Shown: positions 1 through 8,038 of the stretch, in pieces
Layout of the letters: every line of letters begins with the position of its first letter
Position numbering within the stretch: the first letter of the stretch is position 1
DNA from: DATAVB01 sp036267955
GTDB taxonomy: Bacteria; Actinomycetota; Actinomycetes; Mycobacteriales; QHCD01
Length of the DNA stretch: 64,000 nt
Direction of reading: 5' to 3'
NCBI GenBank assembly: GCA_036267955.1
Contig: DATAVB010000116.1
Location: 1 to 64,000, forward strand
The notes under the pieces: model-generated
The model's database searches: none
What the model saw: only the letters and a program-made list of their open reading frames with translations
What the model was told of the DNA's origin: nothing
Made by a program: the position numbers and the translations under genes

Positions 1-1473
1 CACGCCGGCGAGCAGGCCGGCCCGCACTCTGCCGCGCAGGAGCGGACCGCAGATCAGGTAGGCCGCGGTGATCGCCGCGATACCGAGAAATGAGAAGTAC
101 AGCGGCTGCATCTGTTGCACCTGCAGCGTCGCCCTGGGCACGCCTAGCAGCCGCGCCAGCGTCCCCGGCCACCCGAGGCCGATGACCGTGAAGACGGCCG
201 CGACGGCGACCGGTACGAGGCCGAGCAGCCGGAGCCGGTGGGCGGCGGTGCGGGTGCTCCGGGCCAGCCAGTGTTCGGCCCAGTAGGCGAAGAGGATGGC
301 CAGCGCCAGGTCGGTGATCGTGACGTTGCGGCTCTGCAGGCGTTGGCTGCCGAAGAGCGGCAGGTGATAGAGCAGGTGTCCCAACGGCGTATGGCCGCCG
401 AGCGCGAAGAGCAGCCCGACGGCCGCCACGACATGCCAGATCAGCCATTCCGGAATCGGTCGCCGGCGCCGGAGTGTGCCCAGCAGCGCGACCGCCCCGA
501 CCAGCGGCAACAGCCCGATATAGCTGGCCAGCTCGGGCATGTTGTAGCCGGCAAAGAGGCCCGGCACGCGGAACGAGTTCGACCCGCCCAACAACACCGG
601 CATGGTCAGCAGCACCAGCCAGGCCGGATGCAGCGACCCGGAGCTGAACAGGTCGTACGCAGCCTCCGAGCGCTGGGATTCCGACACCGCGTACAGCCCG
701 GGCAGCCACTGCACCGCGCTGAGCAGCACGGCGAGGGCCAGCCCGCCGACAGCGGCCAGCAGGTAGTCGCGCCGGGACCGGCCACCCCGGATCAGCAACC
801 ACAGTGCGTACGCCCCGATGATCACCGCCGCGTCGTCGATGGCGCGCGGTTCGCCGGCCAGCACGCACATCGCGCCGAATACGCCGAGCAGCGCGGCCCA
901 GCCGACCCGGCGGCGCCGGCTGGTCACCTCGGCCAGCCGGGCCAGCGCCAGCAGGCCGAGCGGGATCCAGCTGACCCCGGCGACCAGGCCGAAATGCTCG
1001 ACCTGGATGGCGAACGAGCCGCCGACGGTGAACGCCGTCGCGCCCAACCACGCGCCGACCGGCCGGATCCCGCGGCTGCGCAGGAACGCGTAGAGGCCGA
1101 GGCCCGCGGTCCAGTAGGTGAGCACCTCGTTCGCGACCCAGGCGCCGACCGGCGGCAGGATCGCGAAGAGCGCGGTGAACGGGTAGGCCGCGCCGGCGTT
1201 CCAGCCGCCGAGCAGGGGCGCGCCGCTCCAGATGTACGGATTGAGCAGCGGAAGGTGGCCGGCGGCCAGCTGCCGGCCGGCCAGCACCCGCAACGGATAG
1301 TTCTGGTCGGCGTCATCGTTCGGCATGATCGGGTGCCCGGCGATGGCGGGGACCACGAAGGCGAGGAGCGGCACGAGGAGCAGCAGCGCGACCGCGATAT
1401 GCCCAGCGCTCACCCGGCGACGGGCCGACACCTCCGGCTCGGTCGCGATACCGAGCAACGATCCGCCCCTCAC
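1..1473 (-). CDS. YfhO-like polytopic membrane protein (C-terminus off the window)
   Basis: A reverse-strand frame is open from GTG 1473 to the left edge, giving 491 residues without a stop, so the C-terminal part is missing. A first membrane segment lies at about residues 26-42. It is followed by an extracytoplasmic loop with the D-x-Q and NPYIWSGAPLL patterns (about residues 54-90) and then many hydrophobic segments, including PELASYIGLLPL near residue 312. This layout resembles the YfhO/GT-C-like membrane proteins implicated in glycosylation of cell-envelope polymers. The GTG is preceded by a modest AGGG site and no upstream in-frame ATG gives a better start. It lies 43 bp downstream of malQ on the same strand. 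The family call is fair; the substrate is unknown. Confidence 0.72.
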   Translation of the reverse strand, partial: MRGGSLLGIATEPEVSARRRVSAGHIAVALLLLVPLLAFVVPAIAGHPIMPNDDADQNYPLRVLAGRQLAAGHLPLLNPYIWSGAPLLGGWNAGAAYPFTALFAILPPVGAWVANEVLTYWTAGLGLYAFLRSRGIRPVGAWLGATAFTVGGSFAIQVEHFGLVAGVSWIPLGLLALARLAEVTSRRRRVGWAALLGVFGAMCVLAGEPRAIDDAAVIIGAYALWLLIRGGRSRRDYLLAAVGGLALAVLLSAVQWLPGLYAVSESQRSEAAYDLFSSGSLHPAWLVLLTMPVLLGGSNSFRVPGLFAGYNMPELASYIGLLPLVGAVALLGTLRRRRPIPEWLIWHVVAAVGLLFALGGHTPLGHLLYHLPLFGSQRLQSRNVTITDLALAILFAYWAEHWLARSTRTAAHRLRLLGLVPVAVAAVFTVIGLGWPGTLARLLGVPRATLQVQQMQPLYFSFLGIAAITAAYLICGPLLRGRVRAGLLAGV

Positions 1474-1516
1474 GGGAGCACACCCTACGGGTGGAATCTG
1501 GGCGGCACCTGAGAGG

Positions 1517-3436
1517 TCAGCCCGGACGGGCCGCCCGCAGCGGCGCGATGCAGCGCAGCAGTCCCTCGTCCGTGCCGAGCTGCTCGAGGGTCCGGCTCAA
1601 CTTGAGCCGCCAGTTGGGATATTCGTCGATCGTGCCCGGCATGTTGGGTTGCCGGCGGTCGGCGAGCACGTCCGTGAGGCTGGCCAGCAGCAGTCGGGAC
1701 GGCGCCCGGGCCAGCAGCGCATGCAACGCGACCAGCAGCTCGGCCTCGGTCGCGTCCGGCCCGGCCAGGCCCTCTTCGGCGATCAGGTCGAGCAGCGCCC
1801 GCCGGTCGGCTTCGGCGGCCCGTTCCTCCTCGGCGACCGGCCGGGCCAGCACGCCCAGCTCGGCCCGGACCCGTACCTGCTCACCGGACAGGAAGCCGGC
1901 CGCGGTCGGCAGGTCGTGGGTCGAGACGCTGGCCATCGCCGCCCGCGGCCAGTCCCGCGGCGGTCGGTGCCGCTGGCCGTCGCGGGCGAACCACAGCACC
2001 ACCGAGCTGGCCATGTCGCGAGCGTGCAGCGCCTCGGTCACCTCGGCCCGCACCGTCCCGAGGTCTTCGCCGATGACCATGGCGCCGGCCCGGTGTGCCT
2101 CCACGGTCAGTACGGCGAGCAGGGCCGCTGCGTCGTAGCTCACGTAGGTGCCGCGGTGTGGCGGCTGGCCCGGCGGGATCCACCACAGCCGCCAGAGGCC
2201 CGCGACATGGTCGACCCGGAGGCCGTCGGCGGTGCGGAGCTCCCGGGCCAGCATGTCCCGCAGCGGCGTGTATCCGGCCGCGGCGAGGCGGTCCGGCCGC
2301 CATGGCGGCAGATCCCAGTCCTGGCCCTGCTGGTTGAACGGATCCGGCGGGGCACCGACCCGGACCCCGGTGGCGAGCATGTCCTGCAGAGCCCACGCGT
2401 CCGCGCCGCCGGCGTCCACGCCGACCGGAAGGTCGTGGATGATCGCGATGCCGTCGCGGCGGGTGGCCGCGAGCTGGGTCGCGCAGAGGTGCTGCACCCA
2501 GCTGTGGAAGTCGATCGCGTCGGCCAATTCGATCCGGGCCCGGGCCACCGCCGCGCCGCCCGGATCCCGCAGCTGCGCCGGCCAGTGGCGCCAGTCCGGG
2601 CCGTGTTTCTCGGCCAGCGCGCAGAAGGTCGCGAAATCGCGGAGCTGCCGGTCGGCCGGCTCATTGGCGTGCGCGTACGGGCGGAGCAGCCGCAGCGCCT
2701 GCTCCTTCGCCGTCCAGACGGCGTCGTAGTCGAGCAGCTCGCCGTCGCCGTCCGGCTGCAGCGCGATCACCCGTGCCCGGGTCTGCTCGTCAGCGGCCGC
2801 AAATTCGGCGGTCCGGGTGATGCTGAGATACAGCGGATTGGCGAAACTCCGGCTGGACGGCGAATACGGCGACCGGCGCACCGGAAGCGTCGGTGTGATC
2901 GCGTTCAGCGGGTTGACCAGGATCGCGCCGGCTCCCAATTGCCGGGCCCAGTCGGCGAAGTCACCCAGATCACCGAGATCGCCGATGCCCCAGGACTTCT
3001 CCGAGCGCAGCGCGTAAAGCTGAAGCATCCAACCCCAGGCCGAGGCCGGTTCGGAAAGCCGGGCCGGCGCCACGATGACCGTCTGTTCACCGGTTGCGCT
3101 CTGTTCACTGGATGCTCTGCGCAGTCGGTGGTACCCGATCGGCAGGTCGGCCGGGAGACTGTCCGAAACCGGCCGCTCCACGCCGTTTTCGGTCGTGAGA
3201 AGGCCCGGCTCCGCGATCGCGTGCTGTTGGCCCGGGGTGAGGACCAGAGTCGTGGTGCGGGAATTTCCACGGGCCAGGGCGGTTTCGATTGCCGCAGCAC
3301 TGCTGGCGTCCACACCGAGATGCCCGAGCACCGCCACGACCACCGACCGGTCGACGACGTGCTGCTCGCCCTGCGCGTCCGTATAGGACGTCGCCACACC
3401 GTGTGCGTCGGCCAGCCGCCCGAGTCGGTCGTCCAT
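1517..3436 (-). CDS. malQ: 4-alpha-glucanotransferase (amylomaltase, GH77)
   Basis: A 639-residue cytoplasmic enzyme that transfers alpha-1,4-glucan segments in maltodextrin and glycogen metabolism. The N-terminal 150 or so residues form the extra domain usual in actinobacterial MalQ. The GH77 barrel follows, with WMLQLYALRS and WGIGDLGDLGDFADW near residues 140-170. Catalytic motifs are visible: the nucleophile Asp in LRVDHVAGL (about 408), the acid/base Glu in VIGEDLGTV (about 456) and the third Asp in THDLPT (about 507). The ATG at 3436 has an AAGGGAG site four bases upstream. It is divergent from the sulfatase gene and probably co-transcribed with the downstream membrane protein gene. Confidence 0.95.
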   Translation of the reverse strand: MDDRLGRLADAHGVATSYTDAQGEQHVVDRSVVVAVLGHLGVDASSAAAIETALARGNSRTTTLVLTPGQQHAIAEPGLLTTENGVERPVSDSLPADLPIGYHRLRRASSEQSATGEQTVIVAPARLSEPASAWGWMLQLYALRSEKSWGIGDLGDLGDFADWARQLGAGAILVNPLNAITPTLPVRRSPYSPSSRSFANPLYLSITRTAEFAAADEQTRARVIALQPDGDGELLDYDAVWTAKEQALRLLRPYAHANEPADRQLRDFATFCALAEKHGPDWRHWPAQLRDPGGAAVARARIELADAIDFHSWVQHLCATQLAATRRDGIAIIHDLPVGVDAGGADAWALQDMLATGVRVGAPPDPFNQQGQDWDLPPWRPDRLAAAGYTPLRDMLARELRTADGLRVDHVAGLWRLWWIPPGQPPHRGTYVSYDAAALLAVLTVEAHRAGAMVIGEDLGTVRAEVTEALHARDMASSVVLWFARDGQRHRPPRDWPRAAMASVSTHDLPTAAGFLSGEQVRVRAELGVLARPVAEEERAAEADRRALLDLIAEEGLAGPDATEAELLVALHALLARAPSRLLLASLTDVLADRRQPNMPGTIDEYPNWRLKLSRTLEQLGTDEGLLRCIAPLRAARPG

Positions 3437-3460
3437 GGCACTCCCTTGTCCGGTCCCGGG

Positions 3461-3476
3461 TCGAGACTAGTGTCGA
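3461..3476. promoter_or_regulatory. Near-perfect inverted repeat in the malQ/sulfatase divergent promoter region
   Basis: The only gap between the divergent malQ and sulfatase genes is 74 bp. It holds tcgagactagtgtcga, a 16-bp inverted repeat with one mismatched pair around an ACTAGT core. Position and symmetry suit an operator or overlapping promoter elements. No regulator gene sits next to it, so the assignment is only suggestive. Confidence 0.35.
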
Positions 3477-3510
3477 GGTGTCGAAAGCCAGCGACGACCG
3501 AGGGAGTTCC

Positions 3511-4944
3511 GTGCCAGCAACGCGTCCGAATCCTGTGCCCAACATCGTGATGGTCATGGCCGACGACCATGCCGCGCACGCCATCAGCAGCTATGGCAGC
3601 CGGGTCAACCAGACGCCGAACATCGACCGGATCGCGTCCGACGGAATGCGTTTCGACTCCTGTTTCTGCACCAACTCGCTGTGTGCGCCCAGTCGGGCGG
3701 CGATCCTCACCGGCACGTACAACCACGTGAACGGCGTACGCACACTGTCCGAGGAATTCCAGTCCGATCAGGACACCTTCGTCACCCAACTCGGTGCCGC
3801 CGGCTACCAGAGCGCCATTGTGGGGAAATGGCATCTGGGCCACGGTCCGGACCACGACCCGAAGGGCTTCGACTACTGGGAGGTGCTGCCCGGGCAGGGC
3901 GACTATTTCGACCCGGAATTCGTCACCGAGTCCGGCCGGGCCCGCCGCCCCGGATACGTCACCGACATCATCACAGACCTGAGCCTGGATTGGCTCGGCG
4001 CGCGTGACCGGGAGCGTCCGTTCTGCCTGCTGGTCAATCACAAGGCGCCGCACCGACCCTGGCAGGTCGACGAGGCGCACGCCGACCTCTACGCCGACGT
4101 CTCCATTCCGGAGCCGGAGACCTGGCACGACGACTATTCGCACCGATCCACCGCCGCCCGGGCGGCTCGGATGACGGTGCGCCGCGACCTGTCGAAGACC
4201 GACCTCAAGGTCGATGTCCCGGCCGGATTGACCGCCGAGGAGGAGGCGTCCTGGAAATACCAGCGGTACATGAAGGACTACCTGCGGTGTATCGCGTCGG
4301 TCGATGACAATGTGGGTCGGCTGCTGGATTATCTCGACGCCGAGGGCCTCACCGACGACACGGTCGTCGTCTACACCTCCGACCAGGGTTTCTTCCTCGG
4401 CGATCACGGCTGGTACGACAAGCGGTTCATGTACGAGGAATCGCTGCGCATGCCCTTCCTGATCCGGTATCCGCGGGAGATCGCAGCCGGGTCGTCCTGC
4501 GACGACCTCGCGGTGAATGTGGATTTCGCGCAGACCGTGCTCGACCTCGCCGGCGTCGGGGACTATCCGGGAATGCAGGGCCGCAGCCTTCGGCCACTGC
4601 TCCGCGGTGAAGAACGGCCGGACGATTGGCGGGACTGCGTCTACTACCGCTATTGGGAGCACGACTCGGAGCCGCATCACGTCTGGAGCCATTACGGCGT
4701 CCGCACCCGCACCCACAAGCTGGTGCGCTATTACGCGGCCGGGCTCGGCGTGCCGGGTGCCGTCGATACGACGATGCCGCCGGAGTGGGAGCTGTTCGAT
4801 CTGGTGGCCGATCCGCGCGAATTGCACTCGGTGCATGACGATCCGGCCTATGCGGCGGTATTCGCCGACCTGCGGTCGAAACTGGCCGAACAGCAGGCGT
4901 TGCTCGGCGATGTTCCGGTGGCCGAGCCGGTGAGTCAGGGATGA
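3511..4944 (+). CDS. Sulfatase (formylglycine-dependent, alkaline-phosphatase superfamily)
   Basis: A 477-residue arylsulfatase-family hydrolase that removes sulfate from an ester or sulfamate. The start is GTG 3511, with GAGGGAG four bases upstream; the frame stays open further upstream but that stretch is not protein-like. Metal-binding Asp residues are in VMVMADDH (residues 13-20). The maturation motif CAPSR is at 58-62, where Cys58 should be oxidised to formylglycine. GKWHLGHG and the second metal motif TSDQGFFLGDHG are also present. There is no signal peptide, so it is probably cytoplasmic or already lacks an export signal. No formylglycine-generating enzyme gene is in the window. It overlaps the next gene by four bases (ATGA). 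The substrate is not predictable, though a sulfated glycan is likely from family resemblance. Confidence 0.9.
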   Translation: MPATRPNPVPNIVMVMADDHAAHAISSYGSRVNQTPNIDRIASDGMRFDSCFCTNSLCAPSRAAILTGTYNHVNGVRTLSEEFQSDQDTFVTQLGAAGYQSAIVGKWHLGHGPDHDPKGFDYWEVLPGQGDYFDPEFVTESGRARRPGYVTDIITDLSLDWLGARDRERPFCLLVNHKAPHRPWQVDEAHADLYADVSIPEPETWHDDYSHRSTAARAARMTVRRDLSKTDLKVDVPAGLTAEEEASWKYQRYMKDYLRCIASVDDNVGRLLDYLDAEGLTDDTVVVYTSDQGFFLGDHGWYDKRFMYEESLRMPFLIRYPREIAAGSSCDDLAVNVDFAQTVLDLAGVGDYPGMQGRSLRPLLRGEERPDDWRDCVYYRYWEHDSEPHHVWSHYGVRTRTHKLVRYYAAGLGVPGAVDTTMPPEWELFDLVADPRELHSVHDDPAYAAVFADLRSKLAEQQALLGDVPVAEPVSQG

Positions 4945-5792
4945 CCGCGCTGCTCGCGAACCGATGTCACCGGGCGCTCGAACCGCTGCATTCGATGATC
5001 TACTTTGCGCCGGAGGCGGACCAGGCTTTCGTCGACGGTGGGTTGCGGCCCGGAAGGATGGGCTACTTCGCGAGCCGTTCCGCACCGATGGGAGCGGTCG
5101 GGCCCGGCGTGGTGACAGCGACGTTTTACAATTTCAATCCCGAATTGGTCGCCCGACATATTCCGCGGGCCTGGACGCTCAGCACGCCGGGTGCGTTGCT
5201 CGACGCGCGACTTGTCGCCGCGGATGCGGCGCTGCGGCGACTACTCGGCGCCGAGGTGGCTTCTGATGAGGTTGCTGAGGCGGCGTTGCTGGCCCGCGAG
5301 GCCTCGACCGGTTGTTTCCCGGACGGGCGGCCGCTGTACGCCGCGCATGCCGAGTTGGGTTGGCCGGCCGAACCGCATCTGGTGCTGTGGCACGCGGCGT
5401 CGTTGCTGCGCGAATTTCGCGGTGACGGGCACATTGCGGTGTTGATCGAGGCCGAGTTGAGCGGGCTGGAAGGACTGGTGACGCACACGGCGACCGGGCG
5501 CGGTTTCCTGGAGTCGGCGGCGAAGCAGTCGCGCGGCTGGTCCGATGCGGAGTGGGATGCGGCGGTGGATCGCTTGCGGGCCAGGGGGATCCTGGATGCC
5601 GCGGGAGCGCTGACCGAGGCCGGGACCGCGCTGCGGGAACGGATCGAGGAGTCGACTGGGCGACTGGCCGTGGCGCCGTGGACTGTGCTGGGCGCCGACC
5701 GGAGCGAACGGCTGCGGGTCCTTGGCCGATCTCTGTCGGCGCGCATCGTCGAGGCCGGCGCATTTCCGGCCAAGTTCTTCGCTACCCGCTAG
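4941..5792 (+). CDS. SCO6745-family (SalK-like) helical protein
   Basis: A 283-residue protein with RCHRALEPLHSMIYFAPEA at the start and GYFASRSAPMG, GVVTATFYNFNPELV and GLVTHTATGRG further on. These are features of the actinobacterial SCO6745 family, which contains a winged-helix-like C-terminal half. The biochemical role of this family is not established. The ATG overlaps the sulfatase stop as ATGA, so the two are probably translationally coupled and may act on the same substrate or process. The G+C of wobble positions drops slightly (many GTTG/GTTC codons) compared with its neighbours. Confidence 0.75.
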   Translation: MTALLANRCHRALEPLHSMIYFAPEADQAFVDGGLRPGRMGYFASRSAPMGAVGPGVVTATFYNFNPELVARHIPRAWTLSTPGALLDARLVAADAALRRLLGAEVASDEVAEAALLAREASTGCFPDGRPLYAAHAELGWPAEPHLVLWHAASLLREFRGDGHIAVLIEAELSGLEGLVTHTATGRGFLESAAKQSRGWSDAEWDAAVDRLRARGILDAAGALTEAGTALRERIEESTGRLAVAPWTVLGADRSERLRVLGRSLSARIVEAGAFPAKFFATR

Positions 5793-5840
5793 CCGAACCA
5801 CTACATCCGGGCGCACACCGCTCACACCGACTCGCTGCAT

Positions 5841-6015
5841 CCCGCCGGTTCCCGTCTGAGCGTGCACGACGGAAAGTAGAAAAATTGTCGCTGCGTCGCA
5901 CCTCCGCAAACACAAACTCCCGCCAGCCGACGAGCCGACCAGATCCCCGCCGGTTGCCGTCTGAGCGTGCACGACAGAAAGTAGAAAAGTCGTCTCTGCG
6001 TCGCACCTCCGCAAA
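5841..6015. repeat. 70-bp direct repeat pair (5841-5910 and 5946-6015)
   Basis: Two 70-bp copies start 105 bp apart and differ at about five positions. They share cccgccggtt, ccgtctgagcgtgcacgac, gaaagtagaaaa and ctgcgtcgcacctccgcaaa. The 35-bp spacer is unrelated. Neither copy reads as a plausible peptide. The mismatches show the duplication is not brand-new. The function is unknown. Confidence 0.85.
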
Positions 6016-6042
6016 GGGCAAGTGACCGTTCGGCGGCCCGTT

Positions 6043-6112
6043 CCATGATCGTGACTGCGATGTGCCGGTTGGCCCGGGCTCTGGCCATGATCATGACCGC
6101 GATATGCCGGCC
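6043..6112. repeat. 28-bp direct repeat built on a catgatc core (6043-6070 and 6085-6112)
   Basis: ccatgatcgtgactgcga followed by tgtgccggtt recurs 42 bp later as ccatgatcatgaccgcga and tatgccggcc. The ccatgatc(a/g)tga start is the same outer sequence that frames the palindromes near 18.1 and 34.8 kb, so this may be a decayed member of that family. Confidence 0.6.
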
Positions 6113-6167
6113 AGGGGCGGCGTAACGCAGTCACCATCACCGAGTACGGGCGCGCCTCATCCCAAGG

Positions 6168-6236
6168 CTCCGATCGAAGTGCGCCTTAGCCGTTGCGCAC
6201 CGGACAGATCCCGGGTAAAGCACACTTCGATCGGAG
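6168..6236. repeat. Inverted repeat with 16-bp arms (possible hairpin/terminator)
   Basis: The arms are ctccgatcgaagtgcg (6168-6183) and cacacttcgatcggag (6221-6236). They pair at 15 of 16 positions around a 37-nt loop. It lies about 100 bp past the end of the leftward catabolic operon and could terminate it, but there is no T-tract and the loop is long. Confidence 0.5.
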
Positions 6237-6329
6237 GGGTGCGGGAGTGGTGCGGGTGCGGGAGGGGGACGGGTGCGGGAGTGGTGCGGGACGGGAGTGG
6301 TGCGGGACGGAAGAAGGGTCGGGTGGGGA
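6235..6329 (+). repeat. G-rich simple-sequence tract of gtgcggga(c/g) units
   Basis: The plus strand carries irregular repeats of gtgcgggagtg and gtgcgggacggg with at least a dozen runs of three or more G. It directly follows the inverted repeat and ends next to the amidohydrolase stop codon. G-quadruplex potential is plausible from the run spacing alone. Confidence 0.6.
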
Positions 6330-6333
6330 CAGT

Positions 6334-7158
6334 TCAGAAGCCGAGCGCAGCGGCCTGTTCTCCGTCGATGAGCCAGTCGATGGTCTCCGGACGAATGGTG
6401 GGGAACCCGGCAAGTTTCATCCCGGCGAGTTCGCGCAGCCCGGCAATGGCCTCGGCCGGAGTCCACAATGGATAATCCGAGCCGAAGAGCAGTTTGTCCA
6501 CCACTCCCCACTCCTGCGCCCGTACCAGCGCCAGAAACCCATCCATCGGCCGCGCCCACGAGGCCGACACATCCGCGAACACCCGCCGGTTCTTCCGCAG
6601 CGTCACAATCGTCTCGCGCTGCCACGGATGCCCGAGGTGCGCGATGATCTGGGTCAACCCAGGATGCCTACGCGCCACCTCATCCACCACCAACGGCTGG
6701 CTCACCGACAAATCACCGGCCGGACTCGGCGTCGCCCCCATGTGCCACAGCACGGTCAGCCCCGCCTCCTCCGCCGCGGCGTAGAACGGGTCGTACCGCG
6801 CATCGCGCGGATCAAACAGCGCCAGCACCGGATACAACTTGATCCCGCGCAACCCGCGCGCCACCCCGTCCGCGAGCTGCTCCATCACGTCGTCGTCGCT
6901 CGGGTCCAGCGCCATGAAACCGACCGTGTTCGTCGTCGTATTGGCACAGAACCATTCCACCCACTCGTTCGGCGTGTTGACTCCCGCCGCCGTCGCCCGC
7001 ATGCCGAAGACAAAGGTCATGTCCACACCGGACATTGCCTTGTCGTAGTCCGCCGGGCTGTGATCGACATAGTCGTGCCGGTAGACCGGCTTCCAATGGT
7101 CGTGCCACTCACAGCCCCAGTGCTTGGCCAGATGACAGTGGGTGTGCGCGTCGAGCAT
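6334..7158 (-). CDS. Amidohydrolase-2 family hydrolase/lactonase
   Basis: A 274-residue TIM-barrel metal hydrolase. The start chosen is ATG 7158, because the protein then begins MLDAHTHCHL, with the HxH metal motif right at the N-terminus as is normal; a longer upstream frame runs through the IclR gene. Further ligands are seen in LWHMGATPSP, IIAHLGHPW and the C-terminal FGSDYPLW. The family includes 2-pyrone-4,6-dicarboxylate and sugar-acid lactonases as well as decarboxylases, so the exact reaction is open. It is the last gene of the leftward ten-gene run and its start is 14 bp beyond the IclR stop. Confidence 0.85.
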   Translation of the reverse strand: MLDAHTHCHLAKHWGCEWHDHWKPVYRHDYVDHSPADYDKAMSGVDMTFVFGMRATAAGVNTPNEWVEWFCANTTTNTVGFMALDPSDDDVMEQLADGVARGLRGIKLYPVLALFDPRDARYDPFYAAAEEAGLTVLWHMGATPSPAGDLSVSQPLVVDEVARRHPGLTQIIAHLGHPWQRETIVTLRKNRRVFADVSASWARPMDGFLALVRAQEWGVVDKLLFGSDYPLWTPAEAIAGLRELAGMKLAGFPTIRPETIDWLIDGEQAAALGF

Positions 7159-7171
7159 TCCGGGAATCCCC

Positions 7172-8038
7172 TCAGACGACCGAATTGGTGGCACGGAGCG
7201 AGCGGTGCACGATCCGCAGCGCCGCAGCGAAATCCTCGTCGGCCGCAAGTTCGGCGGCGGCGGCGTGCAATTGTTCGACGTAGCTGCCCTGCTGCGCCGG
7301 GCTGAATTCGCCGGACGGCCCGGACACGCTCACCGCGGCCAGACATTCGTCGCCGATCTCGACCGCCACCGCGACACACCGCAGCCCGACACTGCGCTCG
7401 CTGTCGTCGAAGGCGTGCCCCCGGCGGGCGGTGCGGCGCAGATCCCGCGCCAGCACATCCAGCGAGGTGATCGTGTTGTCGGTGAACGACGGGAACGGCT
7501 CGGCCGGCGTCACCGAAGCCAGCGCCGCCGGGTCGATCCGGGACAGCAGCAGTTTCCCGAGCCCGGTGCAGTAGGCGTGGTCGCGGGCCCCGGGATGGGT
7601 CGTGAATCGCAACTGGCGGTCGGGCTCGCTGACGCAGATATGCAGCACCTGGTCGCCGTCCAGCACACCCAGGTTGGCCGTCTGTCCGAGCCGGACCGCC
7701 AACGGGTGCAAATACGTTTCGGCCACGACCGACAGATCAAGCGAAGACACGTACGCCGTTGCCAACCGCTGCACCTTGTGGCCCAGCCGGTAGGACGGAC
7801 GGTCGTCGATCCGCACCACGTATTCCATTTCGGTCAGCACGCTCAACAGCCGCACCAGGGTGCTTTTCGGCAACGCCGTCGCCGAGCTGAAATCGGTCAA
7901 CGTCTGCGGGGCAGAACGGGACGCCAACAACTCCAGCAGCGCCAGGCCGCGGGCGAGTGCATTTGCGTGGTAATTCGCCGACGCCGGTCTCGTGTCATCC
8001 ACCGAGACGCGGCGACCGGCATTCACTGCTCGGGCCAC
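7172..8038 (-). CDS. IclR-family transcriptional regulator
   Basis: 288 residues. An N-terminal winged helix-turn-helix (about 25-85, with ALARGLALLELLA and ALPKSTLVRLLSVL) is followed by the IclR effector-binding domain (about 100-275, with AYCTGLGKLLLS and GLRCVAVAVEIGD). The GTG start at 8038 has AGGAGG seven bases upstream, inside the end of the preceding ATPase gene (16-bp overlap). IclR proteins usually sense a pathway metabolite. Being embedded in the operon, it most likely controls the transporter and catabolic genes through the divergent region at 16.5 kb. That target is inference. Confidence 0.92.
   Translation of the reverse strand: MARAVNAGRRVSVDDTRPASANYHANALARGLALLELLASRSAPQTLTDFSSATALPKSTLVRLLSVLTEMEYVVRIDDRPSYRLGHKVQRLATAYVSSLDLSVVAETYLHPLAVRLGQTANLGVLDGDQVLHICVSEPDRQLRFTTHPGARDHAYCTGLGKLLLSRIDPAALASVTPAEPFPSFTDNTITSLDVLARDLRRTARRGHAFDDSERSVGLRCVAVAVEIGDECLAAVSVSGPSGEFSPAQQGSYVEQLHAAAAELAADEDFAAALRIVHRSLRATNSVV

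Larger units (their letters stand above)
5793..6333. other. Gene-free, repeat-rich gap between convergent genes
   Basis: These 541 bp separate the SCO6745-family gene from the convergent amidohydrolase gene. No frame here looks protein-coding. The gap contains a duplicated 70-bp segment, a second direct repeat around catgatc, a long-armed hairpin and a G-rich simple-sequence tract, each listed separately. Nothing recognisable as an RNA gene was seen. Confidence 0.7.

Noticed and set aside
238..1512. Long rightward open frame of 424 residues
   Set aside because: It is antisense to the YfhO-like gene, rich in Arg, Gln, Pro and Gly, and lacks any domain pattern; the opposite strand reads as a clear membrane protein.
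1325..3550. Rightward open frame of 741 residues
   Set aside because: It is antisense to malQ, whose catalytic motifs are all present on the other strand; the length is a high-GC artefact.
2905..5085. Leftward open frame of 726 residues
   Set aside because: Antisense to the sulfatase; low-complexity His/Arg/Val-rich composition without motifs.
5841..6015. Possible CRISPR array or tRNA pair
   Set aside because: Only two copies, 70 bp long with mismatches and one spacer; no cas genes; no cloverleaf could be drawn.
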